Assembly (NCBI RefSeq): GCF_900104815.1 | Contig: NZ_FNTD01000004.1 | Location: 1,426,001-1,490,000, forward strand | Source of the DNA: Streptomyces misionensis | Lineage (GTDB): Bacteria; Actinomycetota; Actinomycetes; Streptomycetales; Streptomycetaceae | DNA: 64,000 nucleotides | Direction: 5' to 3' | Shown: piece by piece, positions 8,335 through 16,892 of the stretch | Layout: every line of letters begins with the position of its first letter | Numbering within the stretch: the stretch's first letter is position 1 | Notes under the pieces: generated by a model | What the model saw: only the letters and a program-made list of their open reading frames with translations | Told to the model about the DNA's origin: nothing | The model's database searches: none | Made by a program: the position numbers and the translations under genes

Positions 8335-8910
8335 TCAGCACGCACGGGTCCCCGCCCGGCGGCCGGCGACCCGCTCCAGGACGGGCCGCCAGGTCTCCGG
8401 CGCCGCCACCCGGGCGCCGGCCACCTTGCCCGCGTCGTCGGCGCGGCGCAGCGCGAGGGCCGCCGCGAAGTCGGGGTCGGCCGCGAAGGCGGCGGCCTCC
8501 TCCGGGGTCATGGGGCCGCCCTGCCGGCCCAGCGTGCGCTCGCTCTCCGGGGACAGCGCGAGGTGCGGGTCGGTCGCCGCGAGACAGCGCTTGGCCGGAA
8601 TGTGCAGGGCGACCAGGCGGGCGACCCGGGAGCTGAGCAGGCCCTCGACCGCCGCCGCGGCATGCGCGCCGTGTCCCGCCTCGTCGCCCGGCACGAGGCG
8701 GTGGCCGAGGTCGTGCACGAGCCCGGCCGCCTGCACCTCCTCGTCGTCCGGGTGGCTCGCGGCGAGCAGGGCGGCGACCTGGAGGCCGTGGTCGAGGATG
8801 TCCACCGGGTCGCCGGAGCGGTCCGGGGTGTCCCAGACGCCGGCGCAGCCGGCCAGCAGGTCCATCAGCGCGTCGACGGACGGGACGGGGCGGATCGGGT
8901 GGTGCGTCAT
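8335..8910 (-). CDS. PhnZ-like HD-domain protein
   Basis: 191 residues from ATG 8910. HD-superfamily ligands are visible: DILDHGLQ (H41), GLVHDLGH (H66, D67), GHGAH (H80/H83), ALHIPAKRCLAATDP (H103), and a late Asp in RRADDAGKV. The HIPAKRCL and GGPMTPEEAAAF stretches resemble PhnZ, the mixed-valent di-iron oxygenase that cleaves hydroxyphosphonates, rather than nucleotidases. The positions I would align with PhnZ Tyr24/Glu27 are Arg31/Asp34, so substrate use may differ. No phosphonate genes are nearby. It ends 18 nt from the phosphatase gene start and may be co-transcribed with it. Confidence 0.8.
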   Translation of the reverse strand: MTHHPIRPVPSVDALMDLLAGCAGVWDTPDRSGDPVDILDHGLQVAALLAASHPDDEEVQAAGLVHDLGHRLVPGDEAGHGAHAAAAVEGLLSSRVARLVALHIPAKRCLAATDPHLALSPESERTLGRQGGPMTPEEAAAFAADPDFAAALALRRADDAGKVAGARVAAPETWRPVLERVAGRRAGTRAC

Positions 8911-9077
8911 GGGGCCACGCTGCCCCGGCGGGGTGTACGGCCGGGTGTACGAGGGGTGGCCGGGGGATGTCCGGTCCGTTCTTTCCCGCGCGGTCCGTGC
9001 GGGCATGGGCGTCGGCGTGCCGGGCACGCGATCCTGGTGGGGGTGGAGACCCGCGAGGAGGCCAGGAGGCGCCGCCG

Positions 9078-9800
9078 GTGATCGCCGTCAACCCGATGGA
9101 CAGCGCCTCGGTGCTGGCGGCCTTCGGCGCGCTCGGGGTGCTGACGGTGATCTTCGCGGAGTCCGGTCTGCTGGTCGTCGGCTTCTTCCTGCCCGGGGAC
9201 ACGCTGTTGTTCCCGGCCGGTGTGCTGTGCGCGGGCACCGCCCAGCAGCCGCCGCGGCTGGCGTTGTGGCAGGTGCTGCTGTGCGCGGCGGTCGGCGCGG
9301 TGGCCGGGGGCCAGGTCGGCTATCTGATCGGGCGGCACGGCGGGCGGGCGCTGCTCGCGCGCACCTCCAGCCGGCGGGTGAAGGGCGCGGCGTCCCGCGC
9401 CGAGGAGTTGCTGGCCCGGTACGGCTACGGCAAGGCGCTGGTGCTCGGCCGGTTCGTGCCGCTGCTGCGCACGGTGCTGCATCCGGTGGCGGGGGCGCTG
9501 GAGGTGCCGCTGCGGCCCTTCACCCTCTGGCAGAGCGTGGGCGGGGTGCTCTGGTCGCAGGTCCTGGTGCTGGCGGGCTTCACCCTCGGCGCCTCCGTGC
9601 CCCGGGTGAACGACTATCTGCTGCTGCTGGTCGTGGCGGTCGTCGTGCTGTCGCTGCTGCCGCTGCTGCTGGAGGCCGCCCGGACCCGCCGCGAACGGCG
9701 GGGCACGCAGGGCCGGCAGGGCCGGCAGGAACGGCGGGACAGGCAGGAACGGCAGGAACGGCAGGACCGGCAGGAACGGCAGGACCGGCGCCGGCCCTGA
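9078..9800 (+). CDS. DedA-family membrane protein with a charged repeat tail
   Basis: 240 residues; GTG 9078 is chosen because AGGAGG (9064-9069) lies 8 nt upstream, although ATG 9096 is in frame. DedA motifs: ESGLLVVGFFLPGDTLLFPAG, GGQVGYLIGRHGG, and FVPLLRTVLHPVAGAL with the conserved Arg. About five hydrophobic segments. DedA proteins are linked to lipid-carrier flipping and membrane potential homeostasis. The last ~35 residues are a Gln-Glu-Arg-rich repeat (RQERQ units) encoded by 9-bp repeats, unusual for the family. It is divergent from the HD gene with 167 nt between. Confidence 0.88.
   Translation: MIAVNPMDSASVLAAFGALGVLTVIFAESGLLVVGFFLPGDTLLFPAGVLCAGTAQQPPRLALWQVLLCAAVGAVAGGQVGYLIGRHGGRALLARTSSRRVKGAASRAEELLARYGYGKALVLGRFVPLLRTVLHPVAGALEVPLRPFTLWQSVGGVLWSQVLVLAGFTLGASVPRVNDYLLLLVVAVVVLSLLPLLLEAARTRRERRGTQGRQGRQERRDRQERQERQDRQERQDRRRP
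9714..9793 (+). repeat. 9-bp tandem repeat array (GGCAGGAAC/GGCAGGACC) at the end of the DedA gene
   Basis: About eight imperfect copies of a 9-bp unit encode alternating RQE/RQD/RRD triplets at the C terminus. All units are in frame. The array is a coding minisatellite, not a CRISPR: there are no spacers. Confidence 0.8.
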
Positions 9801-9828
9801 CCCGGTCCCACGCCGCCGGGGCGGGCGG

Positions 9829-11448
9829 TTACAGCGCGGCTCCCCGGTGTGTCACGCGTCCCGCCAGCACCGTCGCCACCACCGGCACCTGCGCCAACTC
9901 CGTGTCCGCGACGGCCAGCGGGTCCTCGGCGAGCACCGTGAGGTCGGCACGGTAGCCGACGGCGAGCCGTCCGGCGATCCCCTCCTCCCCCGCGACCCAG
10001 GCCGGGTTCACGGTCATCGCCCGCAGGGCCCGCAGCGGGGTGAGGGCCTGGTCGGGGCCGTGCGGCGGCAGGGAGAGGTCGGCGGGACGGCGGTGCCGGG
10101 CGCCCGCCATGACCTCCAGCGGCGGGTACGGCGCCACGGGCCAGTCGGAGCCGAGCACCACCCGGGCCCCCGCGTCCCACAGGTCACGGCAGCGGAAGGC
10201 GTGCCCGGCCCGCTCCTCGCCGAGCCGCCGCGACCAGTTGTCGGTGTGGTCGGCGCGGGTGAACTCGCAGCAGTGGGTCGGCTGCATGGACGCGGCCACC
10301 CCGAGCGGCGCGAACCGCCGCACGGTGTCGTCCGGCACGGTCTCGATGTGCTCGACGCGGTGCCGTACGGCGCCGGGACCGTCCGTCTGCGCCTGGGCCA
10401 CGGAGTCGAGCACATGCCGTACGGCCGCGTCCCCGATGGCGTGGGTGGCGGTGGGCACCCCGGCCCGGTGCAGGGCGGCGATCACCCCGGTGTAGCGACG
10501 CGGGTCGGGCCAGAAGGCGCGGGTGGACTCCCCGTGCCGGTCGGGCGCCTCCAGCCAGGCGGTGCCGTTGTCGATGGTGCCGTCCATGAAGAGCTTCACA
10601 CCGGCCACCCGCCACAGCGCCCCACCGGTGCCCTGGAGCCGGATCAGTTCGGCGACGGCGTCGTCGTCGGCCTCCGGCGGGCACCAGGGGTGCACCCGCA
10701 GCCGCAGCGGGAGGGCGTCCTCGGCCTCCAGCGCGGCGTAGACGGCGAGGGTGTCGCCGTTGGCGTCCATGGCGTGCCCGCCGGTGAGGCCCGAGGCGGC
10801 CATCGCGCGCAGCACCTCGGTGGCCCGGGCGCGGACCTCGGCCTCGGTCGGCCGGGGCGCGACGGCCTCCACGAGCGCGCAGGCGGCGTCCTCCAGCAGG
10901 AGTCCGGTGGGCCGCCCGTCCGCGTCGCAGACGATCTGCGAGCCCTGCTCGAAGGCGCGCGGCCCGTCGATGCCCGCCAGCTCCAGGGCGCGTGCGCCGG
11001 CCAGGGCGGAGTGGGCGTCGAAGAGTTCGATGAAGGCGGGGACGCCGTCGAGGACGGGCCCGAGGGCCGCGTGACCGACGGGCGCGCCGCCGAAGGCGTT
11101 GGGGTCCAGACCCCAGCCGCGCAGCCAGCCGCCCGGCGGCAGCGCGCGCACGGCGTCGGCGAGGGCGGCGCGTACGGCGTCGAGGTCGCGGCAGGCGGAG
11201 AGGTCCACGCCCATGGTGCGCTCGGCACCGGAGACGGGGTGCAGGTGCCCGTCGGTCAGGCCCGGCAGGACCACCGCGCCGCGCAGGTCCAGCACGGTGC
11301 TGCGGGGCCCGGCGAGGGCACGGGCCTCCCGGTCGTCCCCGAGCAGCACGATGCCGCCGTCCCGCGCGGCGAGCGCGGTGTGCGGCAGGAGGGCGCCGGT
11401 GCCGGGGTCGAGCAGCCGGGCGGAGAGCAGGACGAGATCGGCGGGCAC
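9829..11448 (-). CDS. Amidohydrolase family protein (YtcJ-like)
   Basis: 539 residues from GTG 11448 with AAGGAG just upstream. Metal-dependent amidohydrolase features: VVLPGLTDGHLHP (HxH), LFMDGTIDNGTAWL, GVPTATHAIGDAAV (metal His), HRVEHIETV, and VVLGSDWPVAPYPPLE (catalytic Asp). The layout matches the YtcJ/LAF3 group, usually of unknown substrate. It starts 9 nt after the TetR gene stop, so both are one operon, and a purine/cytosine-type permease is divergent. A nucleobase- or amide-type substrate is therefore a fair guess, not shown. Confidence 0.85.
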   Translation of the reverse strand: MPADLVLLSARLLDPGTGALLPHTALAARDGGIVLLGDDREARALAGPRSTVLDLRGAVVLPGLTDGHLHPVSGAERTMGVDLSACRDLDAVRAALADAVRALPPGGWLRGWGLDPNAFGGAPVGHAALGPVLDGVPAFIELFDAHSALAGARALELAGIDGPRAFEQGSQIVCDADGRPTGLLLEDAACALVEAVAPRPTEAEVRARATEVLRAMAASGLTGGHAMDANGDTLAVYAALEAEDALPLRLRVHPWCPPEADDDAVAELIRLQGTGGALWRVAGVKLFMDGTIDNGTAWLEAPDRHGESTRAFWPDPRRYTGVIAALHRAGVPTATHAIGDAAVRHVLDSVAQAQTDGPGAVRHRVEHIETVPDDTVRRFAPLGVAASMQPTHCCEFTRADHTDNWSRRLGEERAGHAFRCRDLWDAGARVVLGSDWPVAPYPPLEVMAGARHRRPADLSLPPHGPDQALTPLRALRAMTVNPAWVAGEEGIAGRLAVGYRADLTVLAEDPLAVADTELAQVPVVATVLAGRVTHRGAAL

Positions 11449-11457
11449 GGGGCTCCT

Positions 11458-12198
11458 TCAGGAGGGGGACTGTTCGGTGGGCTCGGGGTGATCCAACGCG
11501 CCTGCGGACAGGCCGAGTTCACGCTCGGCGGTGCTGTGCGCCATGCGCAGCACGGCGGCGGGCCGGGCGGGGGTGACGGTGTTGACGTGGACGCCGAGGC
11601 CGTCGAGGACGACGAGGATCTGGACGGCGGCACCGAGGGGATCGGCGGTTCGGAACTCGTCCGCGGCCACGCCGTCCCGGATCAGCTCTTCGAGGCGCCC
11701 GCGCCAGGCGGCCTCCTGCCGGGCCACCCGCTCGCGCAGCAGCGGCCGGTAGCGGCTCAGGTGCCGGGCGTTGATCCACAGCCGGCTGATGGCGTCGTAC
11801 TCCTCCCCGGTCGTCCGCCCCAGGAACCGCCTCAACCGGACGAGCGGCCCGGCCGCGGATCCGGAAGGCGCAGTGCCAACGGGCGTGGCACCGTCGGCCG
11901 CGGTTCCGGCGGTCGCGGTATCCGGCTCCGGTTCCCCGGTCGCGCCCCCCGCGTCCGGCAGCAGGCGGTCCAGTTCCGCGGTCGCCGCGTGGCCGAAGGC
12001 CTCGGCGACCAGTTCCTCGGCCGACGGGAAGTAGTGGCTGATCAATCCCGGGCGCACGGCCAGTTCCTCACCGATCCGGCGCAGGGTGACGCACTCCAGG
12101 CCCTCCGCCAGGGCGACGGCGGCGGCCGTGGTCACGATCTCCGCCCGCCGGGCCGCCGGATCCTTGCGGATCCGCTTGCGCTGAACGCTTGACGACAT
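11458..12198 (-). CDS. TetR-family transcriptional regulator
   Basis: 246 residues from ATG 12198. The N-terminal HTH reads RRAEIVTTAAAVALAEGLECVTLRRIGEELAVRPGLISHYF, given here only to mark residues ~12-52, with the classic TetR 'GLISHYF' end. The ligand domain includes an Ala/Gly/Thr-rich insertion (residues ~85-120) that is probably disordered. It is the first gene of an operon with the amidohydrolase and is divergent from the NCS1 permease. A 7-bp inverted repeat lies 22 nt upstream of its start, so it probably controls itself and the permease. Confidence 0.88.
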   Translation of the reverse strand: MSSSVQRKRIRKDPAARRAEIVTTAAAVALAEGLECVTLRRIGEELAVRPGLISHYFPSAEELVAEAFGHAATAELDRLLPDAGGATGEPEPDTATAGTAADGATPVGTAPSGSAAGPLVRLRRFLGRTTGEEYDAISRLWINARHLSRYRPLLRERVARQEAAWRGRLEELIRDGVAADEFRTADPLGAAVQILVVLDGLGVHVNTVTPARPAAVLRMAHSTAERELGLSAGALDHPEPTEQSPS

Positions 12199-12219
12199 GA
12201 CAGCGATGCTATTGAGTGT

Positions 12220-12242
12220 GCGACCAATAAGCAACTGGTCGC
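12220..12242. promoter_or_regulatory. Candidate TetR operator (GCGACCA-N9-TGGTCGC)
   Basis: A perfect 7-bp inverted repeat, extendable to imperfect 15-bp arms (TTGAGTGT... / ...GTGCCCAA), sits between the divergent TetR gene and permease gene. Position and symmetry suit a TetR dimer pair. Confidence 0.6.
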
Positions 12243-12292
12243 GTGCCCAACAAGCGCCCGGCCTCCCTTCCCCGCCGCTTCCGGAGGGCCCC

Positions 12293-13777
12293 ATGGCGTC
12301 CACGCTCCCCGATCCCTGTCCCGACGCGCAGACCGCGCCCGGCGAGGGGCCCGCCCCCTCCCCCCGGGACTTCGGCGGCGTGGAGACGCACGGCATCGAC
12401 CACATCCCGGACTCCGAACGCCGGGGCAGACCACGGGAGTTGTTCTCGGTGTGGGCCGCCGCCAACGTCAACTACCTGAGCCTGGTGGTCGGCGGCGCGC
12501 TGGTGCTGATGGGCCTGAGCCTGTGGCAGGCGCTCGCGGTGACCGTCGTCGGCAATCTCTTCTGGCTGCTCACCGGGCTGCTCGCGGTCCCGGGCCCGGC
12601 CGCGGGCGCGCCCAGCGAGGTCATCACGCGGGCGCTGTACGGGGTGCGGGGCAACCGGGTCAACAACGCGGTGACCGGCTGGCTGATCTCCGTCTGCTAC
12701 TTCGCGCTCAACCTGGCCGCCGCCGCCACCGCGGCCTTCTCCCTGGTGGCCCGGACCGGCCTGCCCGTGAACTCCGCGGTCAAGGCGGTCGTCGTGGTGC
12801 TCATCGCCGCGGTCACCCTGGCCATCAGCGTCTACGGCCACTCCGCGATCGTGCGTCTCTACATGCCGATCACCCTGGTGCTGACGGTCGTGTTCGCCGT
12901 CCTCGCGGTCGCCGTGCTGCGGCACACGGACTTCTCCTACGCCCCGCACCGGCCTCTGAGGGGCGACGCGCTGTGGGCGACCGTCCTGGCCGGCGTCGCC
13001 CTGATCGCCTCCGGCCCCCTCTCCTACACCACCAGCGCCGACTTCTCCCGCTATCTGCCGCGCACCACCTCACCCTGGGCGGTGGCCGGCTGGACGGCGC
13101 TCGGCGGCTTCCTGCCCGGCGTGGTGGTCTGCGGGCTCGGCGCGTGCGCGGCCACCGCCGTCGACATGAACGACCCGCAGTCGGCGCTGCAACCGCTGCT
13201 GCCCGCCTGGTTCCGGCCGCTGTTCCTGCTCGCGCTGGTCCTCGGCACCGTCGCCCTGAACGCGCTGACCGCCTACAGCGCCGGTCTCGCCCTCCAGGCC
13301 GTCGGCATCCGCATCCGTCGCTCGCTCAGCGTCCTGGTCGACGGCACGGTCTCCGTCTCGCTCACCCTGTACGCGCTGCTCGTCTCCGACTTCCTGGACA
13401 CCGTAGGCAATGTGCTCCAGCTGACCGTGGTCCTGCTCGGCCCCAGCACCGCCGTGTACGCCGTGGACATCCTGCTGCGCCGGGGCCGCTACGACGGCCC
13501 CGCCCTCACCGACGAGTCCCCCACCGGCCGCTTCTGGTACACCGGTGGCGTCAACTGGCGTGGGGCGCTTGCCCTTTCGGCGGGCGTCGCCGCCTCCGCG
13601 CTGTGCGTCGACACGGTCTACACCGGCCCGGCGGCCGCGGCCCTCGGCCATGTGGACCTCGCCCTGCCCGCGGGCCTCCTGGTCTCCGCCGCCGCCTACG
13701 CCCTGCTGATGCGCGGCCCGGGGCGCACAGGCGTCCGAGTCCCGCCGCGCTCTGGACGGCCCCCCGGCCATCCGTGA
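12293..13777 (+). CDS. NCS1-family purine/cytosine permease
   Basis: 494 residues from ATG 12293 with CGGAGGG just upstream; an in-frame ATG at 12197 overlaps the TetR start and lacks a ribosome site. The N terminus (VETHGIDHIPDSERRGRPRE) and the first helices (FSVWAAANVNYLSLVVGGAL) are the NCS1 signature, followed by about 12 hydrophobic segments; YTTSADFSRYLPRTTS is the conserved loop. It imports nucleobases or related compounds by Na+ or H+ symport. Divergent TetR control is likely through the operator between them. The exact substrate cannot be read from the sequence. Confidence 0.88.
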   Translation: MASTLPDPCPDAQTAPGEGPAPSPRDFGGVETHGIDHIPDSERRGRPRELFSVWAAANVNYLSLVVGGALVLMGLSLWQALAVTVVGNLFWLLTGLLAVPGPAAGAPSEVITRALYGVRGNRVNNAVTGWLISVCYFALNLAAAATAAFSLVARTGLPVNSAVKAVVVVLIAAVTLAISVYGHSAIVRLYMPITLVLTVVFAVLAVAVLRHTDFSYAPHRPLRGDALWATVLAGVALIASGPLSYTTSADFSRYLPRTTSPWAVAGWTALGGFLPGVVVCGLGACAATAVDMNDPQSALQPLLPAWFRPLFLLALVLGTVALNALTAYSAGLALQAVGIRIRRSLSVLVDGTVSVSLTLYALLVSDFLDTVGNVLQLTVVLLGPSTAVYAVDILLRRGRYDGPALTDESPTGRFWYTGGVNWRGALALSAGVAASALCVDTVYTGPAAAALGHVDLALPAGLLVSAAAYALLMRGPGRTGVRVPPRSGRPPGHP

Positions 13778-13818
13778 GACTGGGCCGGGACGGACGCCCC
13801 GGCCTCCAGGACGGTGAC

Positions 13819-14181
13819 ATGGAAGTAGAGGAAGTCCCCCGCGTCGAACTCACCCCGCGCGCCGAGGAACTGGTGCGCCGGCTGCGCGCCGCGCACGGAC
13901 CGCTGATGTTCCACCAGTCCGGCGGCTGCTGCGACGGCAGCGCGCCCATGTGCTACCCGGACGGCGAGTTCCGCACCGGCGACTCGGACGTACTGCTGGC
14001 GGAACTGGACGTGACGGGGGTGGCCGAGCCGGTCACCTTCTGGATGTCCCGCAGCCAGTACGAGGCCTGGCGCCACACCCGGCTCATCGTGGACGTCGTG
14101 CCGGGCCGCGGCAGCGGATTCTCCCTGGAGGCACCCGAGGGGGTGCGTTTCCTCACCCGTTCTCGCGTAGTCGACGCCTAG
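13819..14181 (+). CDS. DUF779 family protein
   Basis: 120 residues from ATG 13819; a GTG at 13774 overlapping the permease stop is in frame and cannot be ruled out. Motifs: HGPLMFHQSGGCCDGSAPMC, then DVLLAELD and FWMSRSQYEAWRHTRLIVDVVPGRG, all typical of DUF779, a small Cys-containing protein often encoded beside aldehyde or alcohol dehydrogenases. No dehydrogenase is adjacent here. The 41-nt spacing suggests co-transcription with the permease. The vicinal Cys pair (GGCC) may bind metal, which is inference. Confidence 0.82.
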   Translation: MEVEEVPRVELTPRAEELVRRLRAAHGPLMFHQSGGCCDGSAPMCYPDGEFRTGDSDVLLAELDVTGVAEPVTFWMSRSQYEAWRHTRLIVDVVPGRGSGFSLEAPEGVRFLTRSRVVDA

Positions 14182-14256
14182 TCCTCCCGCTGTCCGCGAC
14201 CTTCTGGTGCACTGCCCCTGACCACAGGGACGGTTGACGAGACATCAGGGGGCACG

Positions 14257-15495
14257 GTGACCAGACGTCGCGGGCGTTCGGCAGCGGGCAGAGCGGTTCT
14301 CACGGTTGTCACGGCGTTCGGTGTACTGGCCGGCGCGGCCCTCGCGGGGGCGGCGCCGGCCGGTGCCGTTCCGGAGGGGAGGAGCATCGCCCCGGGCGTC
14401 ACCTACCGGGAGTTCGACGTGCCCGCGGCCGCGGGGACGGCGCACGCCCATCTGCTCACGGTCGACCTCGGCAATCCGCACGTCCGCGTCGGCCTGCTGC
14501 ACCCAGGGGCGGTGGCCGCCCGGGCCACGGTCTCCGCGATGGCGGACGCGGGCAAGGCACTCGCGGGCGTCAACGGGGACTTCTTCGACATCACCGAGAC
14601 CCAGCACCCGGGCGTCGACGCCACCGGCGCGAGCGTCGGCCCGGCCGTCGCGGACGGTCAGGTGCTCAAGGCCGCGGTGCCCGGCGGCCAGCGGTTCGGG
14701 CCCGCGCTGCCGCCGGGCACCACCACCGAGGACGTCGTCGGTGTGGGCACCGACCACCGGGCCCGTCTGGACCGCCTCTCCCTGACCGGCTCGGTGCGCA
14801 CCCCGGCGGGCACGCTCCCACTGAAGGGGCTCAACCAGTACGCGCTGCCGCAGAACTCGATCGGCGCCTACACCACCTGGTGGGGCGCCGCCTCCCGTGA
14901 GCGGGCCGTGTGCGGCACCGACACCGACCGGGGTGCGGGCTGCACCACGGACGCCTACGAGGTGACCGTGCGCGGCGGCCGGGTGGTCTCCGCCGCGACC
15001 GCCCCGGGCAGCGGCGCGATCCCGGCGGACACCACGGTCCTGGTGGGTCGCGAGGAGGGCGCCCGGCAGCTGCGCGCGCTCGCCGTCGGGGACGCGGTGA
15101 CCGTCACGCACTCCCTGACCGCGGCCTCCTCCGCGGTCGCCTACGCCTTCGCGGTCGGCGGCTTCCCGGTGCTGCGGGACGGCAAGCCGCTCGCCGGGCT
15201 GGACGACACCGCCTCGGCGGTGCGCACGGCGGTGGGGTTCAACGGCGGCGGCCGGCGGCTGCTGATCCTCGCGCTGGACGGGGCCGCCGCCTACCGATCC
15301 GGCCTCACGGTCGCCGAAGAGGCCGCCACCATGCGGTCGTTGGGGGCGTCCTACGCGTTCAACCTGGACGGCGGCGGCTCCTCCGAGATGGTCACCCGGG
15401 ACCCGGGCGCGGCCTCGGTGACCGTCCGCAACCATCCGAGCGGCGGCGCCGAACGCCCCGTGGCCAACGGGGTCGGTGTCTTCGAGACGGGCTGA
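14257..15495 (+). CDS. Secreted phosphodiester glycosidase (NAGPA-domain) protein
   Basis: 412 residues from GTG 14257. The N terminus has Arg-Arg-rich start, hydrophobic core (AVLTVVTAFGVLAGAALAG) and an Ala-x-Ala cut site near residue 37, so it is exported. The NAGPA domain shows AGVNGDFFDI (~residue 107), RTAVGFNGGGRRLLILALDG and SYAFNLDGGGSSEM, the family's Asp/Gly/Ser core. Relatives uncover GlcNAc-phosphodiesters or cut teichoic-acid-type glycosides. It stands alone, convergent with a tiny membrane protein gene. Confidence 0.88.
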   Translation: MTRRRGRSAAGRAVLTVVTAFGVLAGAALAGAAPAGAVPEGRSIAPGVTYREFDVPAAAGTAHAHLLTVDLGNPHVRVGLLHPGAVAARATVSAMADAGKALAGVNGDFFDITETQHPGVDATGASVGPAVADGQVLKAAVPGGQRFGPALPPGTTTEDVVGVGTDHRARLDRLSLTGSVRTPAGTLPLKGLNQYALPQNSIGAYTTWWGAASRERAVCGTDTDRGAGCTTDAYEVTVRGGRVVSAATAPGSGAIPADTTVLVGREEGARQLRALAVGDAVTVTHSLTAASSAVAYAFAVGGFPVLRDGKPLAGLDDTASAVRTAVGFNGGGRRLLILALDGAAAYRSGLTVAEEAATMRSLGASYAFNLDGGGSSEMVTRDPGAASVTVRNHPSGGAERPVANGVGVFETG

Positions 15496-15508
15496 CCCGG
15501 CCGTGGGC

Positions 15509-15703
15509 TCAGGGCCGCAGGCTGCTGACCAGGTCGGCCGTAGCGTCGAGCCCGCTGTGGATGGTGGGCGCCATGCTCGTGCACGCCAGATAGAAGCCGA
15601 GCAGCATGCAGACCAGGCCGTGGGAGACCTTCAGCGAGCCGTTGCGCATGAAGATCACGGCCAGGATCAGGAGCAGCAGCACCACTGAGATGGAAATCGC
15701 CAT
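15509..15703 (-). CDS. Small membrane protein, conserved-hypothetical type
   Basis: 64 residues from ATG 15703, preceded by GGAGGAGG, one of the best ribosome sites in the window. There are two hydrophobic segments (ISVVLLLLILAVIFMR and GLVCMLLGFYLACTSM) joined by a short NGSLKVSH turn, and a polar tail (LDATADLVSSLRP). I do not recognise a family. It is likely real because of the ribosome site and GC3 pattern. Codon choice is ordinary. Confidence 0.72.
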   Translation of the reverse strand: MAISISVVLLLLILAVIFMRNGSLKVSHGLVCMLLGFYLACTSMAPTIHSGLDATADLVSSLRP

Positions 15704-15818
15704 CGGAACCTCCTCCGCCACGCCCAAATGGGGCATTCGGTCGCAAGTGTGGCGTAGCGGAGGGTTCCGTCGGGCGGCTGGCGTGTCCGCCGAACGTGTG
15801 GTGTCTCGGCGGTGCGGC

Positions 15819-16892
15819 TCAGGGCGCCCGCAGGTCGACCAGTTCGGCCAGCGCCTCGCGGTGGGCGCCCGCGGTGCCGTAGGCGAGGGAGCCGGCCTTG
15901 GCCCGCTTGAGATACAGGTGCACGGGGTGCTCCCAGGTCATGCCGATCCCGCCGTGCAGCTGGAGCGCCTCCTCGGTGGCGTGGACGGCGACCGGGGCGG
16001 CGTAGGCCTGGGCGACGGCCACCGTGATGTCGGCGTCCTCCCCCGTGGCCAGCGCGTCGGCGGCGGCACGGGCGGCGGCCCGCAGACTGACCACCTCCAG
16101 CCAGAGCTGGGCGAGCCGGTGCTTGAGCGCCTGGAATCCGCCGACCGGCCGGTTGAACTGCTTGCGCTCCTTGAGGTAGCGCACCGTCTCCGTCAACGCC
16201 CAGTCGGCCACGCCCAGTTGTTCGGAGGCGAGGAGTCCGGCGGCGGCCCGCAGCGCGCGCCGCACGGCGGGTGCGGTGTCACCGACCCGGCGGCCGGGCG
16301 CGCCGTCGAGGGTGACGGTGGCGAGCGGCCGGGTGAGGTCGAGGGAGGGCACCGGGGTGCGGGTCACCGCGTCGGCGGCCACGGCGTACAGTCCGCCGTC
16401 GTCGGCCGGTACCAGCAGCACGTCCGCGGCGGTGGCGTCCGCGATGCCGGTCAACTCGCCGTGCAGCACGCCGTCTTCGACCCGGACCGTGCGCACCTCG
16501 GCGCCCGGGGCCACGTGCAGCCCGACCGCCAGCACGCCGATGGTGCGCCCGGTGGCCAGCCGGCCGAGCAGCTCCGCGTCGCCGCAGGCGAGCAGGGCCT
16601 CGGTGGCCACGACCGCACTCGCGAGATACGGCACCGGAGCGACGGCCCGCCCCAACTCCTCCAGGACGACGGCGACTTCCCGGTGGGAGGCGCCCTGCCC
16701 GCCCTGTTCCTCGGGGATCAGGAGTCCGGCGAGGCCCATGCTCCCGGCGAGGGACTTCCACAGATCGAGGTCGTGCGGGGTGCCGGACTCGATCCGGGCG
16801 ATGACGTCGGCCGCGGCGCAGTGGTCCGTGAGCAGGTCCCGCACGGCGGCCCGCAGCGCCTCTTCCTCCTCCGAGTACAGCAGGTCGGTCAT
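15819..16892 (-). CDS. Acyl-CoA dehydrogenase, short (beta-type) subunit
   Basis: 357 residues from ATG 16892, which overlaps the upstream acyl-CoA dehydrogenase stop by 4 bp. N-terminal ACAD helix domain (LWKSLAGSMGLAGLLIPEEQGGQG), C-terminal domain with RKQFNRPVGGFQALKHRLAQ and LHGGIGMTWEHPVHLYLKRA. The IEGTSE-like catalytic loop seen in the longer partner is replaced by a 'GIGMTWEHP' end, as in the smaller subunits of mycobacterial heteromeric ACADs. It probably forms a heterotetramer with the next protein. Substrate is unknown; branched or side-chain acyl-CoA is plausible. Confidence 0.85.
   Translation of the reverse strand: MTDLLYSEEEEALRAAVRDLLTDHCAAADVIARIESGTPHDLDLWKSLAGSMGLAGLLIPEEQGGQGASHREVAVVLEELGRAVAPVPYLASAVVATEALLACGDAELLGRLATGRTIGVLAVGLHVAPGAEVRTVRVEDGVLHGELTGIADATAADVLLVPADDGGLYAVAADAVTRTPVPSLDLTRPLATVTLDGAPGRRVGDTAPAVRRALRAAAGLLASEQLGVADWALTETVRYLKERKQFNRPVGGFQALKHRLAQLWLEVVSLRAAARAAADALATGEDADITVAVAQAYAAPVAVHATEEALQLHGGIGMTWEHPVHLYLKRAKAGSLAYGTAGAHREALAELVDLRAP

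Noticed and set aside
9714..9793. CRISPR array
   Set aside because: Contiguous 9-bp coding repeats without spacers.
12197..12292. In-frame ATG 12197 as start of the NCS1 permease
   Set aside because: It would cover the putative operator and overlap the TetR start; ATG 12293 has GGAGG at the right distance.
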